Notes: generated by a model not told the origin, from the sequence alone. A DNA stretch of 64,000 bases from SVTX01 sp045653805 (GCA_045653805.1 JAZOMF010000075.1:124001-188000); one strand, 5' to 3'; shown: positions 1-9,534, counted from the first letter of the stretch. Translations and numbers: made by a program.

Positions 1-441
1 GAATATTGCATACTGCCCGTTGAAACCTCATCCGACGGAAAGCTTTTGTCTTTCTACGAGCTTATCTTCAAGTATAATTTCAAGATCGCATCGGTATACG
101 ATCTTCACAGTAACGACGGATACACAAGATATGCGCTTTTGAGTAAGCGATTGGGTACGCAAGGCTCAGCAATTAAGACCAAGGCGAGAAACAGACATTT
201 TGAGTTTGCCATTTCAAGCGGTGATAACGTAAAGATTGAAGATGTTTTGTGCGCGGCAGAATTTTGTTCGCTTAAGCTCAGGCGAATCGACACGTTAAGT
301 ATGCACCGCGGTGGAAATGACAAGGAAACCTATTTCTGCCCCATTTTCAGAGCTGACGGCGCAGACTTACAAACTTTTCTATCATTTTTGGCAATAGATT
401 GCCCCGATTTTATCCCAATCGGACTCTATACACAGATATAA
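1..441 (+). CDS. Prephenate dehydratase-like protein with ACT domain (5'-truncated by window edge)
   Basis: The frame is open from base 1, so the start lies upstream; about 146 codons remain. They resemble the end of a prephenate-dehydratase catalytic domain followed by an ACT domain. ILPVETSSDG resembles the PIENS motif of PheA, and GYTRYALLSK resembles the NxTRF segment that closes the active site. Both are imperfect, so activity is uncertain. From FEFAIS onward the sequence reads like an ACT regulatory fold, which binds phenylalanine in the family. The family role is prephenate to phenylpyruvate in the cytoplasm. A TSCPD gene with its own ribosome-binding site follows after 43 nt. Confidence 0.6.
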   Translation, partial: EYCILPVETSSDGKLLSFYELIFKYNFKIASVYDLHSNDGYTRYALLSKRLGTQGSAIKTKARNRHFEFAISSGDNVKIEDVLCAAEFCSLKLRRIDTLSMHRGGNDKETYFCPIFRADGADLQTFLSFLAIDCPDFIPIGLYTQI

Positions 442-484
442 AAATTAAAACAAATGAATATATTTTGAAAGGAAATACAAAACC

Positions 485-736
485 ATGGAACACATTACTT
501 ACAAAACTCAGGGCACCTGCTCCCGTCAGATCGACATTGACGTTGAAAACGGCATTGTAGTAGAAGCAAAGTTTACCGGCGGATGCTCCGGCAACACCCA
601 AGGAGTTGCTGCTCTCGTTAAGGGAATGAGCATTGAAGAAGCAATCAATCGCCTTCGTGGAATTCATTGTGGCCCCAGACCCACCTCCTGCCCCGACCAG
701 TTGGCTCAGGCTCTCGAACAGTACAAGAATGCTTAA
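485..736 (+). CDS. TSCPD-domain protein (TIGR03905 type)
   Basis: This 83-residue protein carries the family-naming motif TSCPDQLA near its C terminus and conserved cysteines in CSGNTQG and IHCGPRP. These fit the small TSCPD family (TIGR03905), which is found alone or fused to ribonucleotide reductases. Its biochemical role is not established; the cysteines suggest metal or redox binding, which is inference. The start follows AAAGGAAATACAAAACC. The phosphohexomutase gene begins 32 nt downstream, so the two are probably co-transcribed. Confidence 0.85.
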   Translation: MEHITYKTQGTCSRQIDIDVENGIVVEAKFTGGCSGNTQGVAALVKGMSIEEAINRLRGIHCGPRPTSCPDQLAQALEQYKNA

Positions 737-768
737 ATTCAAATTTTAAATTGAAAGGATGTTTTTCA

Positions 769-2481
769 ATGACTTATCTTGAGAATTACAATCTTTGGTT
801 AAACTCCCCCGTCCTCACCGAAGCTGAAAGACAGGAGCTTCGTGACATTGCAGGAAACGATGACGAGATCAAGTTCCGTTTCACTTCCGGACTCACATTT
901 GGTACCGCTGGACTCCGTGGCACTATGAAGATCGGTATGAACGCTATGAACGTTTACACCGTAGCTCAGGCTACCCAGGGTCTTGCTACCCTTATTCACA
1001 AGGAAGGCAGAGCGGCAGACGGCGTTGCAATCGCTTATGATAGCCGCAACAATTCCGAGCTTTTCGCTCGCGTTTCCGCAGAGGTGCTTGCGGCATCTGA
1101 TATTCCCGTTTATATTTTCGACGCTCTCCGTCCTACTCCCGAGCTTTCCTTTGCTCTCCGTGAGCTTAAGTGCGTTGCAGGTATCAACATCACCGCATCT
1201 CATAATCCCAAGCAGTATAACGGATATAAGGCTTACTGGGAGGACGGCGCACAGCTTCCCCCCGAGCACGCTAATACCGTTTACGAGGAGATCTGCAAGA
1301 TAGATATTTTCAACGATGTAAAGCGAGTTGATTTCGACGAGGCAGTTGCCGCAGGAAAGATCAAGATCCTTGGCAAGGAAATGGATGAGCTTTATCTTGC
1401 CGAGGTGCAGGCACAGGCGGTCAACCCCAATGCTGTAAAAGCGGTAGCAGATGAGCTTAAAATTGTCTACTCTCCCCTTCACGGTACGGGTCACAAGCTT
1501 ATCCCCGAGATACTTTCAAGAACCGGCATTAAGCACCTTTACAAGGTTGAGGAGCAGTTCGTAATCGACGGCAACTTTCCCACTGTGTCAAAGCCCAATC
1601 CCGAGTACGCAGAGGTATTTGAACTTGGTATCGCTATCGCTGACCGTGTAGGAAGTAATCTGGTAGTTGCCACCGACCCCGACGCCGACCGTGTTGGCGT
1701 TGTTGCAAGAACCAAGGACGGTAGCTTTAAAACCATCACGGGTAACCAGATGGGCGCGCTCCTTATCGATTATATCATCACCGCATATGAGGAGACCGGC
1801 ACTATGCCCGATCAGCCTTACGTTGTTAAGTCTATCGTGTCATCTGAGCTTGCTACCAAGATTTGTGAGGCACATAACGTTGAGATGTTCAATGTTCTCA
1901 CCGGATTTAAGTTCATTGGTGAGGTTATAAAGAACCACGAGGCGACCGGTGAAGGATCTTACATCTTCGGATTCGAGGAAAGCTACGGCTATCTCAAGGG
2001 CACCTACGCTCGCGATAAGGATGCAGTTGTTGCTACCATGCTTATCTGCGAGATGACCGCATACTACCACGCCAAGAATATGACCCTCTACGACGCGCTT
2101 GAAGGTCTCTACGCGAAGTACGGCTTCTGCCTTGAGCAGAACGTTGAGATCTACATGGAAGGCGTTGAAGGCCCTGCAAAGATGGCGGCCCTCCTTGACG
2201 GTATGAGACAAAATACTCCTACCGAGCTGGGCGGCATCAAGGTAGTTACCTTTGGTGACTACAAGGAGCAGACCTTCACCAACGTGGCAAACGGAGAAAA
2301 GACCTCCACGGGTCTTCCTAAATCCAACGTGCTCTCATTCAAGCTTGAAAACGGCGATGTAGTTATCGTCCGTCCCTCCGGCACCGAGCCTAAGGTTAAA
2401 TTCTACTTTATGGTCTCCGCCGCAGATCAGGAAACTGCTCTTGCTAATATCGAGGCATACAAGAAGACGCTTAATATCTGA
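769..2481 (+). CDS. Phospho-sugar mutase (phosphoglucomutase/phosphomannomutase family)
   Basis: A 570-residue alpha-D-phosphohexomutase that interconverts hexose 1- and 6-phosphates in the cytoplasm, feeding cell-wall and polysaccharide sugar pools. Every family signature is present: TASHNP with the phosphoserine at about residue 144, the metal loop DPDADR at 303-308, the sugar-binding loop GFEES at 401-405 and the phosphate-binding RPSGTEP at 535-541. Length fits the PgcA-like family. The frame is open further upstream, but the ATG at 769 is preceded by a good GAAAGGA site and begins the recognisable protein. Its codon use looks like that of a well-expressed gene. A strong hairpin follows. 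Confidence 0.93.
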   Translation: MTYLENYNLWLNSPVLTEAERQELRDIAGNDDEIKFRFTSGLTFGTAGLRGTMKIGMNAMNVYTVAQATQGLATLIHKEGRAADGVAIAYDSRNNSELFARVSAEVLAASDIPVYIFDALRPTPELSFALRELKCVAGINITASHNPKQYNGYKAYWEDGAQLPPEHANTVYEEICKIDIFNDVKRVDFDEAVAAGKIKILGKEMDELYLAEVQAQAVNPNAVKAVADELKIVYSPLHGTGHKLIPEILSRTGIKHLYKVEEQFVIDGNFPTVSKPNPEYAEVFELGIAIADRVGSNLVVATDPDADRVGVVARTKDGSFKTITGNQMGALLIDYIITAYEETGTMPDQPYVVKSIVSSELATKICEAHNVEMFNVLTGFKFIGEVIKNHEATGEGSYIFGFEESYGYLKGTYARDKDAVVATMLICEMTAYYHAKNMTLYDALEGLYAKYGFCLEQNVEIYMEGVEGPAKMAALLDGMRQNTPTELGGIKVVTFGDYKEQTFTNVANGEKTSTGLPKSNVLSFKLENGDVVIVRPSGTEPKVKFYFMVSAADQETALANIEAYKKTLNI

Positions 2482-2493
2482 TATTTATAAAAT

Positions 2494-2527
2494 ACCGCCG
2501 AGAGTGACAAATGTCACTCTCGGCGGT
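2494..2527. terminator. Bidirectional terminator between pgm-like gene and dnaE
   Basis: A perfect inverted repeat (ACCGCCGAGAGTGACA and its complement around a two-base loop) sits between the convergent phosphohexomutase and dnaE genes. A/T-rich sequence flanks both sides, so it can end transcripts from either direction. Confidence 0.85.
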
Positions 2528-2548
2528 GTTATTTATAAATTTATGAGA

Positions 2549-5500
2549 TTATTTCAGAACAACGTTATCCTCTCCGATAATTCCCTTCAATTCTTTTATA
2601 GCGTACTCAGAGTAGAACATTCTCTCGCTATATTCGGAGTATTTTGCGGTAGAAGAGTCGTAGAAAATGACCTTTACAGTGCCCTCGTTGAAAATATCTA
2701 CCATATTTTTAGCCTTTTTAAAGACCTCTCCCGACATATCGGGAACACGGATATATATCTTCGTGGGGGCGGGTGCTGTTTCTCTCGGTGCGTTTGTACG
2801 ATTTTCTCGTATCGGCACGGAGTTTGCCGATGACATTCCATACATCGAAAGATACATGTTTATCATGTCGGGCGCACCCTTTGCTTCGGTAGTAGGCATC
2901 TCCACCTTGGATTCAGCCTGCGGAGACTTTGCACGGCTCTCCTCAGTTGCCTTGGGGCGGCTGATATATCTATCGTTGTCCTCAAGGGCTGTCAACTGAT
3001 TGACAAGTATCTTGGGGCTTTCATCGTCCTTTATCGACACCGTTCCTTCAACGTAGACAGCACCGTCAACAAATATGTCGGCGTAAAATTCGTTGTATTT
3101 TTTCGGGAAAACGATACATTCGGTCTCGCCGTATTTGTCTTCAAGTGTGAAAAACGCCATTCTATCATTGTTTTTCGTAGTTTTGAGAGATACCGAGCTG
3201 ATAATACCTGCAAGCTTTACTCTATCCTTGTCGGAATATATCAATTCTCCACTCTCGTCACTCTCTTGAAGCTCCGCCGTTGTGATTACATCGAGATCAT
3301 CAACATGTTTGGAATAATTATCAAGCATATGACCCGAGAAATACATTCCCGAAGCCTCTTTTTCCATGAGCAGCTTTTCCTTGATTCCGTAATCGGGAAT
3401 ATCTGGATATTCAAAGGAGGGCGCACTAAAGCTTGCCATCGAGAACATATCCATTTGCCCCGCAGGGTTATTTCTGCTCTTTTGCTGAACACAGTCGATA
3501 AGGCTCTCGTAGGATGCAAGCAACTGCGAGCGGAAAAGACCGAGACCGTCAAATGCACCACATTTTATAAGTGCCTCCACCTGGCGCTTATTGAGGTCGG
3601 TAAGAACGCTCATTCGCTCAACGAAATTATCAAAGGAAGTAAATCTTCCGCCATCCTGTCTCTCATTTATGATGGCTTCAAGCATCTGCTTGCCCACGTT
3701 TTTAAGAGCCAATAAGCCAAAACGGATATTTCCGTTTTCTCTATCGGTAGCGAATGTAACACGGCTTCCGTTTATATCGGGCGGAAGCACCGAAATGCCG
3801 AACTTTGAGCATTCGTTTATATACTCAACGCTCTTGACCTGATTACCCAGCACGCTGGTAAGGAGCGCCGCCATATATTCGCCGGTGTAATGCGCCTTGA
3901 GATATGCGGAGCGATAGCTGATTACCGCGTAAGCAGCGGCGTGAGCCTTGTTAAAGGCGTAATTTGCAAAGCTCGCCATATCGTCGAAAAGCTTTTCGGC
4001 TTTCGCTTTGTCGATGCCTCTTTCATAGGCACCCGAAATAAACTGCTCGCGCTCGGCTTCAAGCACACTTGCCTTTTTCTTGGACATAGCGCGGCGCACG
4101 ATGTCTGCATGGCCGTAGGTATAGCCTGCGACGGTGCGGAATATGCTCATAACCTGCTCTTGGTACACGGTACAACCGTATGTCGAGCGAAGAATAGGCT
4201 CAAGCTCAGGCAGGTCATATACTACCTTTGAGGGTTCATGACGGCACTCAATAAATCGAGGAATAGAATCCATGGGGCCGGGGCGGTAAAGCGAAATAAC
4301 CGAAATTATATCGTCGATACACTCGGGGCGCAAATTCTGAAGCACCTGCTTCATTCCCGCAGACTCAAGCTGGAAAACTCCTGCGGTGTCACCGCGAGAG
4401 ATAAGCTCAAAGGTCTTTTTATCGTCAAATGGTATCTTTTCAATGTCGAAATCAGGCTCAAATTCCTTGATCTGGGTTTCGGCATCGTTTATAATCGTCA
4501 AGTAACGCAATGACAAAAAGTCGAACTTGAGAAGTCCGAGATCGGCAATGGTATCCATATCAAACTGTGTGACTACCGTACTGTTGCTGACAGACAGCGG
4601 TACGTATTCACTGATAGGCTTGTCCGTAATGACTACGCCTGCCGCGTGAACCGAAATATTTCGGGGCATTCCCTCAAGAGAAATTGCGGTGTCGATAAGC
4701 TTTTTTATCTGCTCCGAGCCGTTGTAAAGCTCCTTAAGCTCGGGAAAACGGAGGGCGTTTTTCAAGGTCATTCCAAGCTCACGAGGAATAGCCTTTGCCA
4801 CTACGTCAACGTCGGAATAGGACATTCCCATAGCTCGTCCGCAGTCACGGACAGCCGCCTTTGCCGCAAGAGTACCGAAGGTAATTATCTGCGAAACGTG
4901 CTCTCTTCCGTATTTTCTCGTTACGTATTCGATGACCTCATCGCGACGGTTATAGCAGAAGTCCATATCAATATCGGGCATACTGACTCGCTCGGGGTTG
5001 AGGAAACGCTCAAAGAGCAGATCGAATTTGATAGAATCGATGTCGGTGATTCCAAGCAGATACGCCACAAGGCTTCCCGCGCCCGAACCACGCCCGGGAC
5101 CTACGGGAATGTCGGCATTTTTGGCAAATCCTACGTAGTCCTGCACGATGAGGAAATAGTCGGCGTATCCCATGGTGTTTATAACGGAAAGCTCGTAATC
5201 TATTCGATCTCTATATGCTTGCTCATTGTTATGAGTCTCGTTTCCGAAGGTGAGATGACCGTTTTTCTGTCTGCGGTCAAGTCCTGCGAGGGTCAGCTCG
5301 CGAAGATATTCCTCTGCGCTCTTGCCGCCGGGACAAGGGAATTTAGGCAAGAAAACCTTGTCAAATTCAAGCTCAAGCTGACACGCATCGGCAATTTTTA
5401 CGGTGTTTTCGATAGCCCCCGCATATGCTCCGTAAATGCGCTTCATCTCGTCGGTGGTTTTGATATAATAATCGTCCACGCCAAAGGTGGGCTTGTTTTG

Positions 5501-6193
5501 GCTATCAAGGGTTGTATTGGTTTGAATACACATCAATACCTGCTGGATTTCGGAATCCTGTCTGCGAAGATAGTGGCAGTCGTTGGTAGCAACCATAGGA
5601 AGTCCGGTTTCCTCGGCAAGACGAACAAGCAGAGGCATCAGCTGTCGCGTTTCCTCGGTGCCGTGATCCTGCAATTCAATATAAAAATTATCCTTGCCAA
5701 AAATTGAGGAATAATCAAGGGCAGTCTTTTTGGCGCCGTCAATGTCGCCAGCCGCCAAAAGTCTCGGAATCTTGCCCGAAAGGCAAGCCGACAGAGCTAT
5801 AAGTCCCTCACTGCGGGTACGAAGCAGCTCCTCATCGATACGAGGCTTGGAGTAAAATCCCTCAGTAAATCCACGGGAAACCAGATCTATAAGATTCTTA
5901 TATCCTGTCATGTTTTTGCAGAGCAGAACGAGGTGATAATAGGAATCGTTATTTGCTCGCTTATCAAAGCGCGAGGATGTGGCAACGTAGACCTCGCAAC
6001 CGATTATGGGCTTAATACCCGCCTTTTTGCAGGTCTTATAAAACTCAATGACGCCGTACATATTGCCGTGGTCGGTTATAGCCACCGCATCCTGAGAGCA
6101 CTCGGCAAGTCTATTCGGTATTTCCGCTATTCGGCAAGCGCCGTCAAGCAAACTGTATTCAGTATGAAGATGAAGATGAACGAACTCTCCCAT
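2549..6193 (-). CDS. dnaE: DNA polymerase III subunit alpha, DnaE
   Basis: A 1,214-residue replicative polymerase. In order it has an N-terminal PHP domain (HLHLH at residues 6-10, TDHGNMYG), the palm with the catalytic acidic motif PDIDMDF near residue 407, fingers, tandem HhH, and a C-terminal OB fold (VKLAGIISSVSLKT). The PHP metal ligands I can see look intact, as in other Gram-positive DnaE proteins; these organisms usually also carry PolC, which is not in this window. The gene is last in the yjjG-like/murB/whiA/dnaE run, 22 nt after whiA, and ends at a shared bidirectional terminator. Confidence 0.97.
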   Translation of the reverse strand: MGEFVHLHLHTEYSLLDGACRIAEIPNRLAECSQDAVAITDHGNMYGVIEFYKTCKKAGIKPIIGCEVYVATSSRFDKRANNDSYYHLVLLCKNMTGYKNLIDLVSRGFTEGFYSKPRIDEELLRTRSEGLIALSACLSGKIPRLLAAGDIDGAKKTALDYSSIFGKDNFYIELQDHGTEETRQLMPLLVRLAEETGLPMVATNDCHYLRRQDSEIQQVLMCIQTNTTLDSQNKPTFGVDDYYIKTTDEMKRIYGAYAGAIENTVKIADACQLELEFDKVFLPKFPCPGGKSAEEYLRELTLAGLDRRQKNGHLTFGNETHNNEQAYRDRIDYELSVINTMGYADYFLIVQDYVGFAKNADIPVGPGRGSGAGSLVAYLLGITDIDSIKFDLLFERFLNPERVSMPDIDMDFCYNRRDEVIEYVTRKYGREHVSQIITFGTLAAKAAVRDCGRAMGMSYSDVDVVAKAIPRELGMTLKNALRFPELKELYNGSEQIKKLIDTAISLEGMPRNISVHAAGVVITDKPISEYVPLSVSNSTVVTQFDMDTIADLGLLKFDFLSLRYLTIINDAETQIKEFEPDFDIEKIPFDDKKTFELISRGDTAGVFQLESAGMKQVLQNLRPECIDDIISVISLYRPGPMDSIPRFIECRHEPSKVVYDLPELEPILRSTYGCTVYQEQVMSIFRTVAGYTYGHADIVRRAMSKKKASVLEAEREQFISGAYERGIDKAKAEKLFDDMASFANYAFNKAHAAAYAVISYRSAYLKAHYTGEYMAALLTSVLGNQVKSVEYINECSKFGISVLPPDINGSRVTFATDRENGNIRFGLLALKNVGKQMLEAIINERQDGGRFTSFDNFVERMSVLTDLNKRQVEALIKCGAFDGLGLFRSQLLASYESLIDCVQQKSRNNPAGQMDMFSMASFSAPSFEYPDIPDYGIKEKLLMEKEASGMYFSGHMLDNYSKHVDDLDVITTAELQESDESGELIYSDKDRVKLAGIISSVSLKTTKNNDRMAFFTLEDKYGETECIVFPKKYNEFYADIFVDGAVYVEGTVSIKDDESPKILVNQLTALEDNDRYISRPKATEESRAKSPQAESKVEMPTTEAKGAPDMINMYLSMYGMSSANSVPIRENRTNAPRETAPAPTKIYIRVPDMSGEVFKKAKNMVDIFNEGTVKVIFYDSSTAKYSEYSERMFYSEYAIKELKGIIGEDNVVLK

Positions 6194-6215
6194 AGCGTCC
6201 TGCCTTTCTTATTTT

Positions 6216-7124
6216 TTAAATCAATTCTCTGCTTTTTGCAAGATTCATGATCTTTGATATTCTGTGATTTAGTCCCGATTTTGAGATTGGAGGGGTATGT
6301 ATTTCCGCAAGCTCGGATAAGGTAAGCGAAGGGTTTGCCAAACGAAGTGCCGCCGTAGCTTGAATGTCATCAGGCAATTCCTCGAATACTCCCGTTGCTA
6401 TCAAAGCTTCAATAGCCAAAACCTGCGAACTTGATGCTCCAACGGACCTTGCGATATTTCTGGTAACGCAATTAGTGGCGCGATTCTCGTAATTTCGAAG
6501 ATCCTTTTCGATATAGCTGTCCAAAAATTCGAACAAGGTCTTGCTTGCACCGAAAACGGTTAAAGCATCCTCAATAGCCGAGTTGTTTTTATAAAAAACA
6601 CTCATTTTACCGTGTCTTGACGTAATTCCGGGGGCTTCGCTTACCACTTCCTCAAGAATCGAATGGATAAGCATTGCACGGGTATCGTTGGCGGCGTATA
6701 TTTCAAAGGTGTATGACTTTTTAGGGTCGCTGACGCTTCCGCTTGCACAAAATGCGGCACGGACGAATGTCAGCTTACACTTGTCGCATCCAAAATAGCC
6801 GTCAAGAGCCTCTACGTCCTCATCAGAGCCGGAAAACTCGTCTGCAAAGCGCAAAAAATCCGCTATTTTAGCCGAAGAAAAGCGCAACTCGGTAGCGTTG
6901 TAGCAACCTCTTTTGACGTCCTTTCTCACGGGCTCTATCTTGTATATCGCCTTTAGCAGGTGGCAGATCTGATCTGCGGTTGCACTGTCGGCTACTTTGA
7001 CGTATATTGACTTTTCCTCAAGCTCGGCAGACACCAAAGAGCCGAAAATATAAGCCTTTTTACAGCAATTACTCTTTATCGGCAAGGAATTTAATTCTTC
7101 CTTTACTTGTGATGAAAACGACAT
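6216..7124 (-). CDS. whiA: DNA-binding protein WhiA
   Basis: A 302-residue WhiA homologue. The N-terminal half matches the degenerate LAGLIDADG homing-endonuclease-like domain (MSFSSQVKEEL, then CCKKAYIFGSLVSAE). The C-terminal quarter is the helix-turn-helix (LTLSELAEIHTPPISKSGLN). In Gram-positives WhiA affects cell division, chromosome segregation and, in actinomycetes, sporulation septation. It lies 17 nt after murB and 22 nt before dnaE. In many Clostridia and Bacilli rapZ and yvcK lie beside whiA; neither is here. Confidence 0.96.
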   Translation of the reverse strand: MSFSSQVKEELNSLPIKSNCCKKAYIFGSLVSAELEEKSIYVKVADSATADQICHLLKAIYKIEPVRKDVKRGCYNATELRFSSAKIADFLRFADEFSGSDEDVEALDGYFGCDKCKLTFVRAAFCASGSVSDPKKSYTFEIYAANDTRAMLIHSILEEVVSEAPGITSRHGKMSVFYKNNSAIEDALTVFGASKTLFEFLDSYIEKDLRNYENRATNCVTRNIARSVGASSSQVLAIEALIATGVFEELPDDIQATAALRLANPSLTLSELAEIHTPPISKSGLNHRISKIMNLAKSRELI

Positions 7125-7141
7125 TTCAAAAATCCTTTCGG

Positions 7142-8050
7142 TCAGTTATAAGGGAGATATATTATCTCGCTTTCAAGATGTACGCCAAAGGTGTCCTTTA
7201 CGGTATCTTGGGTATGCTTTATCAAGGAGAGGACGTCCTCCGAGGTAGCGCCGCCTATATTGATGGTAAATCCCGCGTGCTTTTCGGATATCTGCGCTCC
7301 ACCAACGGTGTAGCCCTTCAGTCCGCAATCCTCTATAAGCTTGCCTGCGAAGTGACCCACAGGGCGCTTGAAGGTGCTACCTGCATTTGGATATTCCAAG
7401 GGTTGCTTTTCACGGCGCGAGGTCATATTTTTAGTCATCACCGCAAAAATCTCCTCGGCATTTCCCTCTTTTAATTTCAACACGGTAGAAATAATTATGT
7501 ATTCGGGATGCTCGGAAAAAATCGAGTGGCGGTAATCAAATTTATGTTCTTCGCCCTTGATGGTCTTTATCTCGCCGTCCGCAGGGTCAAAATACTCTGT
7601 CTCAACTACCACGTCTGACATCTGCCCGCCGTAAGCGCCTGCGTTCATATATACCGCACCACCCACAGTTCCTGGAATTCCGTAAGCAAACTCAAGCCCC
7701 GAGAGCGAATGCTTTCTGCCCACCTCGTCGGCAAGGGCTGTCAATGATCTGCCGCAGCATACACGAATGAGAGTTCCTTCATTTCCGTGAATATACTCGG
7801 TATCGCTAACGTGACTTGTAAAAATTATTATTCCGTCAAAGCCTCGATCGTCGAAAAGCATATTGCTTCCGTTTCCGATAACTCGGTATTTATATCTGCA
7901 ATTTTGAACGCCCTTTAAGACCTCAATAAGCTCATCTCTGCTCTTGGGAAATACTGCATATTTAGCGTTTCCACCAATTTTAAAGCTGGAGTGCCTTGAA
8001 AGCGGCTCGTTTTCTCTTATTTCAATGCCTTGTGCAAAATCAAGTGACAT
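7142..8050 (-). CDS. murB: UDP-N-acetylmuramate dehydrogenase (UDP-N-acetylenolpyruvoylglucosamine reductase)
   Basis: A 302-residue FAD enzyme that reduces enolpyruvyl-UDP-GlcNAc to UDP-MurNAc, the step after MurA (also in this window, at 37500). Visible signatures are the FAD-binding GNGSNMLFDDRGFDG and GIPGTVGGAVYMNAGAYG, the catalytic serine in YPNAGSTFKRP and the C-terminal glutamate in HLESEIIYLP. Length matches the family. It is second in a four-gene operon (HAD, murB, whiA, dnaE) with intergenic gaps of only about 20 nt. Confidence 0.96.
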   Translation of the reverse strand: MSLDFAQGIEIRENEPLSRHSSFKIGGNAKYAVFPKSRDELIEVLKGVQNCRYKYRVIGNGSNMLFDDRGFDGIIIFTSHVSDTEYIHGNEGTLIRVCCGRSLTALADEVGRKHSLSGLEFAYGIPGTVGGAVYMNAGAYGGQMSDVVVETEYFDPADGEIKTIKGEEHKFDYRHSIFSEHPEYIIISTVLKLKEGNAEEIFAVMTKNMTSRREKQPLEYPNAGSTFKRPVGHFAGKLIEDCGLKGYTVGGAQISEKHAGFTINIGGATSEDVLSLIKHTQDTVKDTFGVHLESEIIYLPYN

Positions 8051-8068
8051 AAATTATCCTCTCGATGA

Positions 8069-8758
8069 TCAAAAAACTATATCTTCTATCTCGGAAAGCT
8101 TGCTTACTGTGTAGGTTATGCTTAAATCTTCGGGAGCGTGCGCTCCTTTGGGGTTATACCAGCAAGTGTCAATGCCCGAATTGATACCGCCCTTTATATC
8201 AGATGAAAGCGAATCTCCGATAATGATTGCTTGGTTCTTATCAAAGTCTGGAATTTTGGAAAAGACCGCGTCGAAATATTCTCTTGAGGGCTTTTCAGCG
8301 CCCATCTCCTCGGAAATGAACATATCCTCAAAATATTTACGAATAGGGCTTTTATCAAATCTGCCGTGCTGTACTATGGCATAACCGTTTGTTACTATAT
8401 ACAATCTGAATTTACCGTAAAGCTTTTGGCAAAGCTCCTCGGCACCGTCTAAAAGATAGCACTTTTGCGACAGGCTGGTAAGATAGTGCTTGGCTATCAT
8501 TTCGGCATCGGAATCGGTCAATCCGTAAAAATCGAGGAAGGTTTTCCAGCGCGCAATAAAGAGATCCTTTTTGGTAATCTCACCGCGCTCCAGCATCTTC
8601 CAATATCCCTTATTTATTTCGGAATATTTTTCAATAATTTCATTTGTTTCGGGAAGCCCAACCAGAGATAGAACGTTCTTTACCGCCTCGTGCTCAGAGC
8701 GTTTGAAATCAAACAGAGTATCATCTGCATCAAATAAAATCGTGGTATATTTATTCAT
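8069..8758 (-). CDS. YjjG-family HAD hydrolase (noncanonical pyrimidine nucleotidase type)
   Basis: A 229-residue HAD phosphatase. The nucleophile motif I is DADDTLFDF, motif II is VTNGYAIVQHGR, and motif IV is IIGDSLSSDIKGG, with the lysine in GAEKPSREYF. The N-terminal cap pattern and the TNG..VQ..R run match the YjjG family (TIGR02254), which dephosphorylates pyrimidine nucleotides, often damaged or non-standard ones. The exact substrate here is inferred. It is the first gene of the murB-whiA-dnaE operon and lies behind a clear promoter at 8789-8817. Confidence 0.85.
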   Translation of the reverse strand: MNKYTTILFDADDTLFDFKRSEHEAVKNVLSLVGLPETNEIIEKYSEINKGYWKMLERGEITKKDLFIARWKTFLDFYGLTDSDAEMIAKHYLTSLSQKCYLLDGAEELCQKLYGKFRLYIVTNGYAIVQHGRFDKSPIRKYFEDMFISEEMGAEKPSREYFDAVFSKIPDFDKNQAIIIGDSLSSDIKGGINSGIDTCWYNPKGAHAPEDLSITYTVSKLSEIEDIVF

Positions 8759-8788
8759 TTCAATACCGCCTTAATTCAATATACTAAT

Positions 8789-8817
8789 ATTATACAATAA
8801 ATATAAGAAAATTGCAA
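8789..8817 (-). promoter_or_regulatory. Sigma-A-type promoter of the HAD-murB-whiA-dnaE operon
   Basis: On the minus strand TTGCAA (8812-8817) and TATAAT (8789-8794) are separated by exactly 17 nt, about 30 nt upstream of the HAD gene start. Confidence 0.75.
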
Positions 8818-8855
8818 CACCAATTTATAATTTAGCGTTGCAATTTTGAGTTTAA

Positions 8856-9374
8856 TCAATATTTCACACGGCACTCGGGGCATTCATCGCCGTAGCAACT
8901 ATTAAAGCCGCATATAGGGCAAATATGTTGCTCGACCTCACGGGTGAGATTTATAGGAAAACGTGTCCCCTGTAATCTATGTACTCGGTCGCCGTTATAA
9001 TATACCTTACCGACCTTACCGTATGGAAGTCTTAACTTGACCTTTTTGCCGCTTTCATCAAGTTTTATAAGCATAACTAAATCGTCCATAGCAAAACGAG
9101 GGTGTCTGATATACTCTCTTTTAGTTGAAATAACAGTACCGGTAAATTCCTTTGCAAAAAGATTGTGGAAATAATGAATTTTCCAAGCAATAAATACCCA
9201 AATTAGCAGCGAGAGCACGGCGGAAGCAAGTGTATATGTCAAACGAATACCATAGAAATCAAATACTGCATGGGAGCCTGTATGATAACATAATCCTGCC
9301 AATGCAACCGCTATCAGCAACAGAAAAACAGTTTTTTTGAGTATTAAAAGTCTGAGTCCCTTTTTTACGGTCAT
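8856..9374 (-). CDS. Two-TM membrane protein with C-terminal zinc ribbon, unknown function
   Basis: I do not recognise a named family. The 172 residues begin with a basic stretch, then two hydrophobic segments (about 11-28 and 42-62), then a soluble part containing the basic-rich LRLPYGKVGKVYY. The protein ends in a rubredoxin-like CPICGFNSCYGDECPEC zinc ribbon. It would sit in the membrane with the ribbon in the cytosol. It is a single-gene unit with a consensus promoter (9405-9433) and a good GGAG site before the ATG. The neighbours do not hint at a role. Confidence 0.75.
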   Translation of the reverse strand: MTVKKGLRLLILKKTVFLLLIAVALAGLCYHTGSHAVFDFYGIRLTYTLASAVLSLLIWVFIAWKIHYFHNLFAKEFTGTVISTKREYIRHPRFAMDDLVMLIKLDESGKKVKLRLPYGKVGKVYYNGDRVHRLQGTRFPINLTREVEQHICPICGFNSCYGDECPECRVKY

Positions 9375-9404
9375 GATACTGCTCCTTAATTGTATTACAT
9401 CATA

Positions 9405-9433
9405 ATTATATCATGCGGTCGCGCGATTGTCAA
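9405..9433 (-). promoter_or_regulatory. Consensus sigma-A promoter of the zinc-ribbon membrane protein
   Basis: On the minus strand TTGACA (9428-9433) and TATAAT (9405-9410) are 17 nt apart, a perfect match to the vegetative consensus. The start codon of the zinc-ribbon protein lies about 30 nt downstream. Confidence 0.8.
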
Positions 9434-9534
9434 TGGCGTTTTTGGAATTTTATGCAAATATTTAATTCTTAAGGGGTTTTAACATTTAAAAGCAAAATTC
9501 TTTCAAAATGTTATATAATATTATAAATTAACAC

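Noticed and set aside
4646..5707. A 353-codon open frame opposite dnaE
   Set aside because: Entirely inside dnaE in antisense, with no supporting signal.
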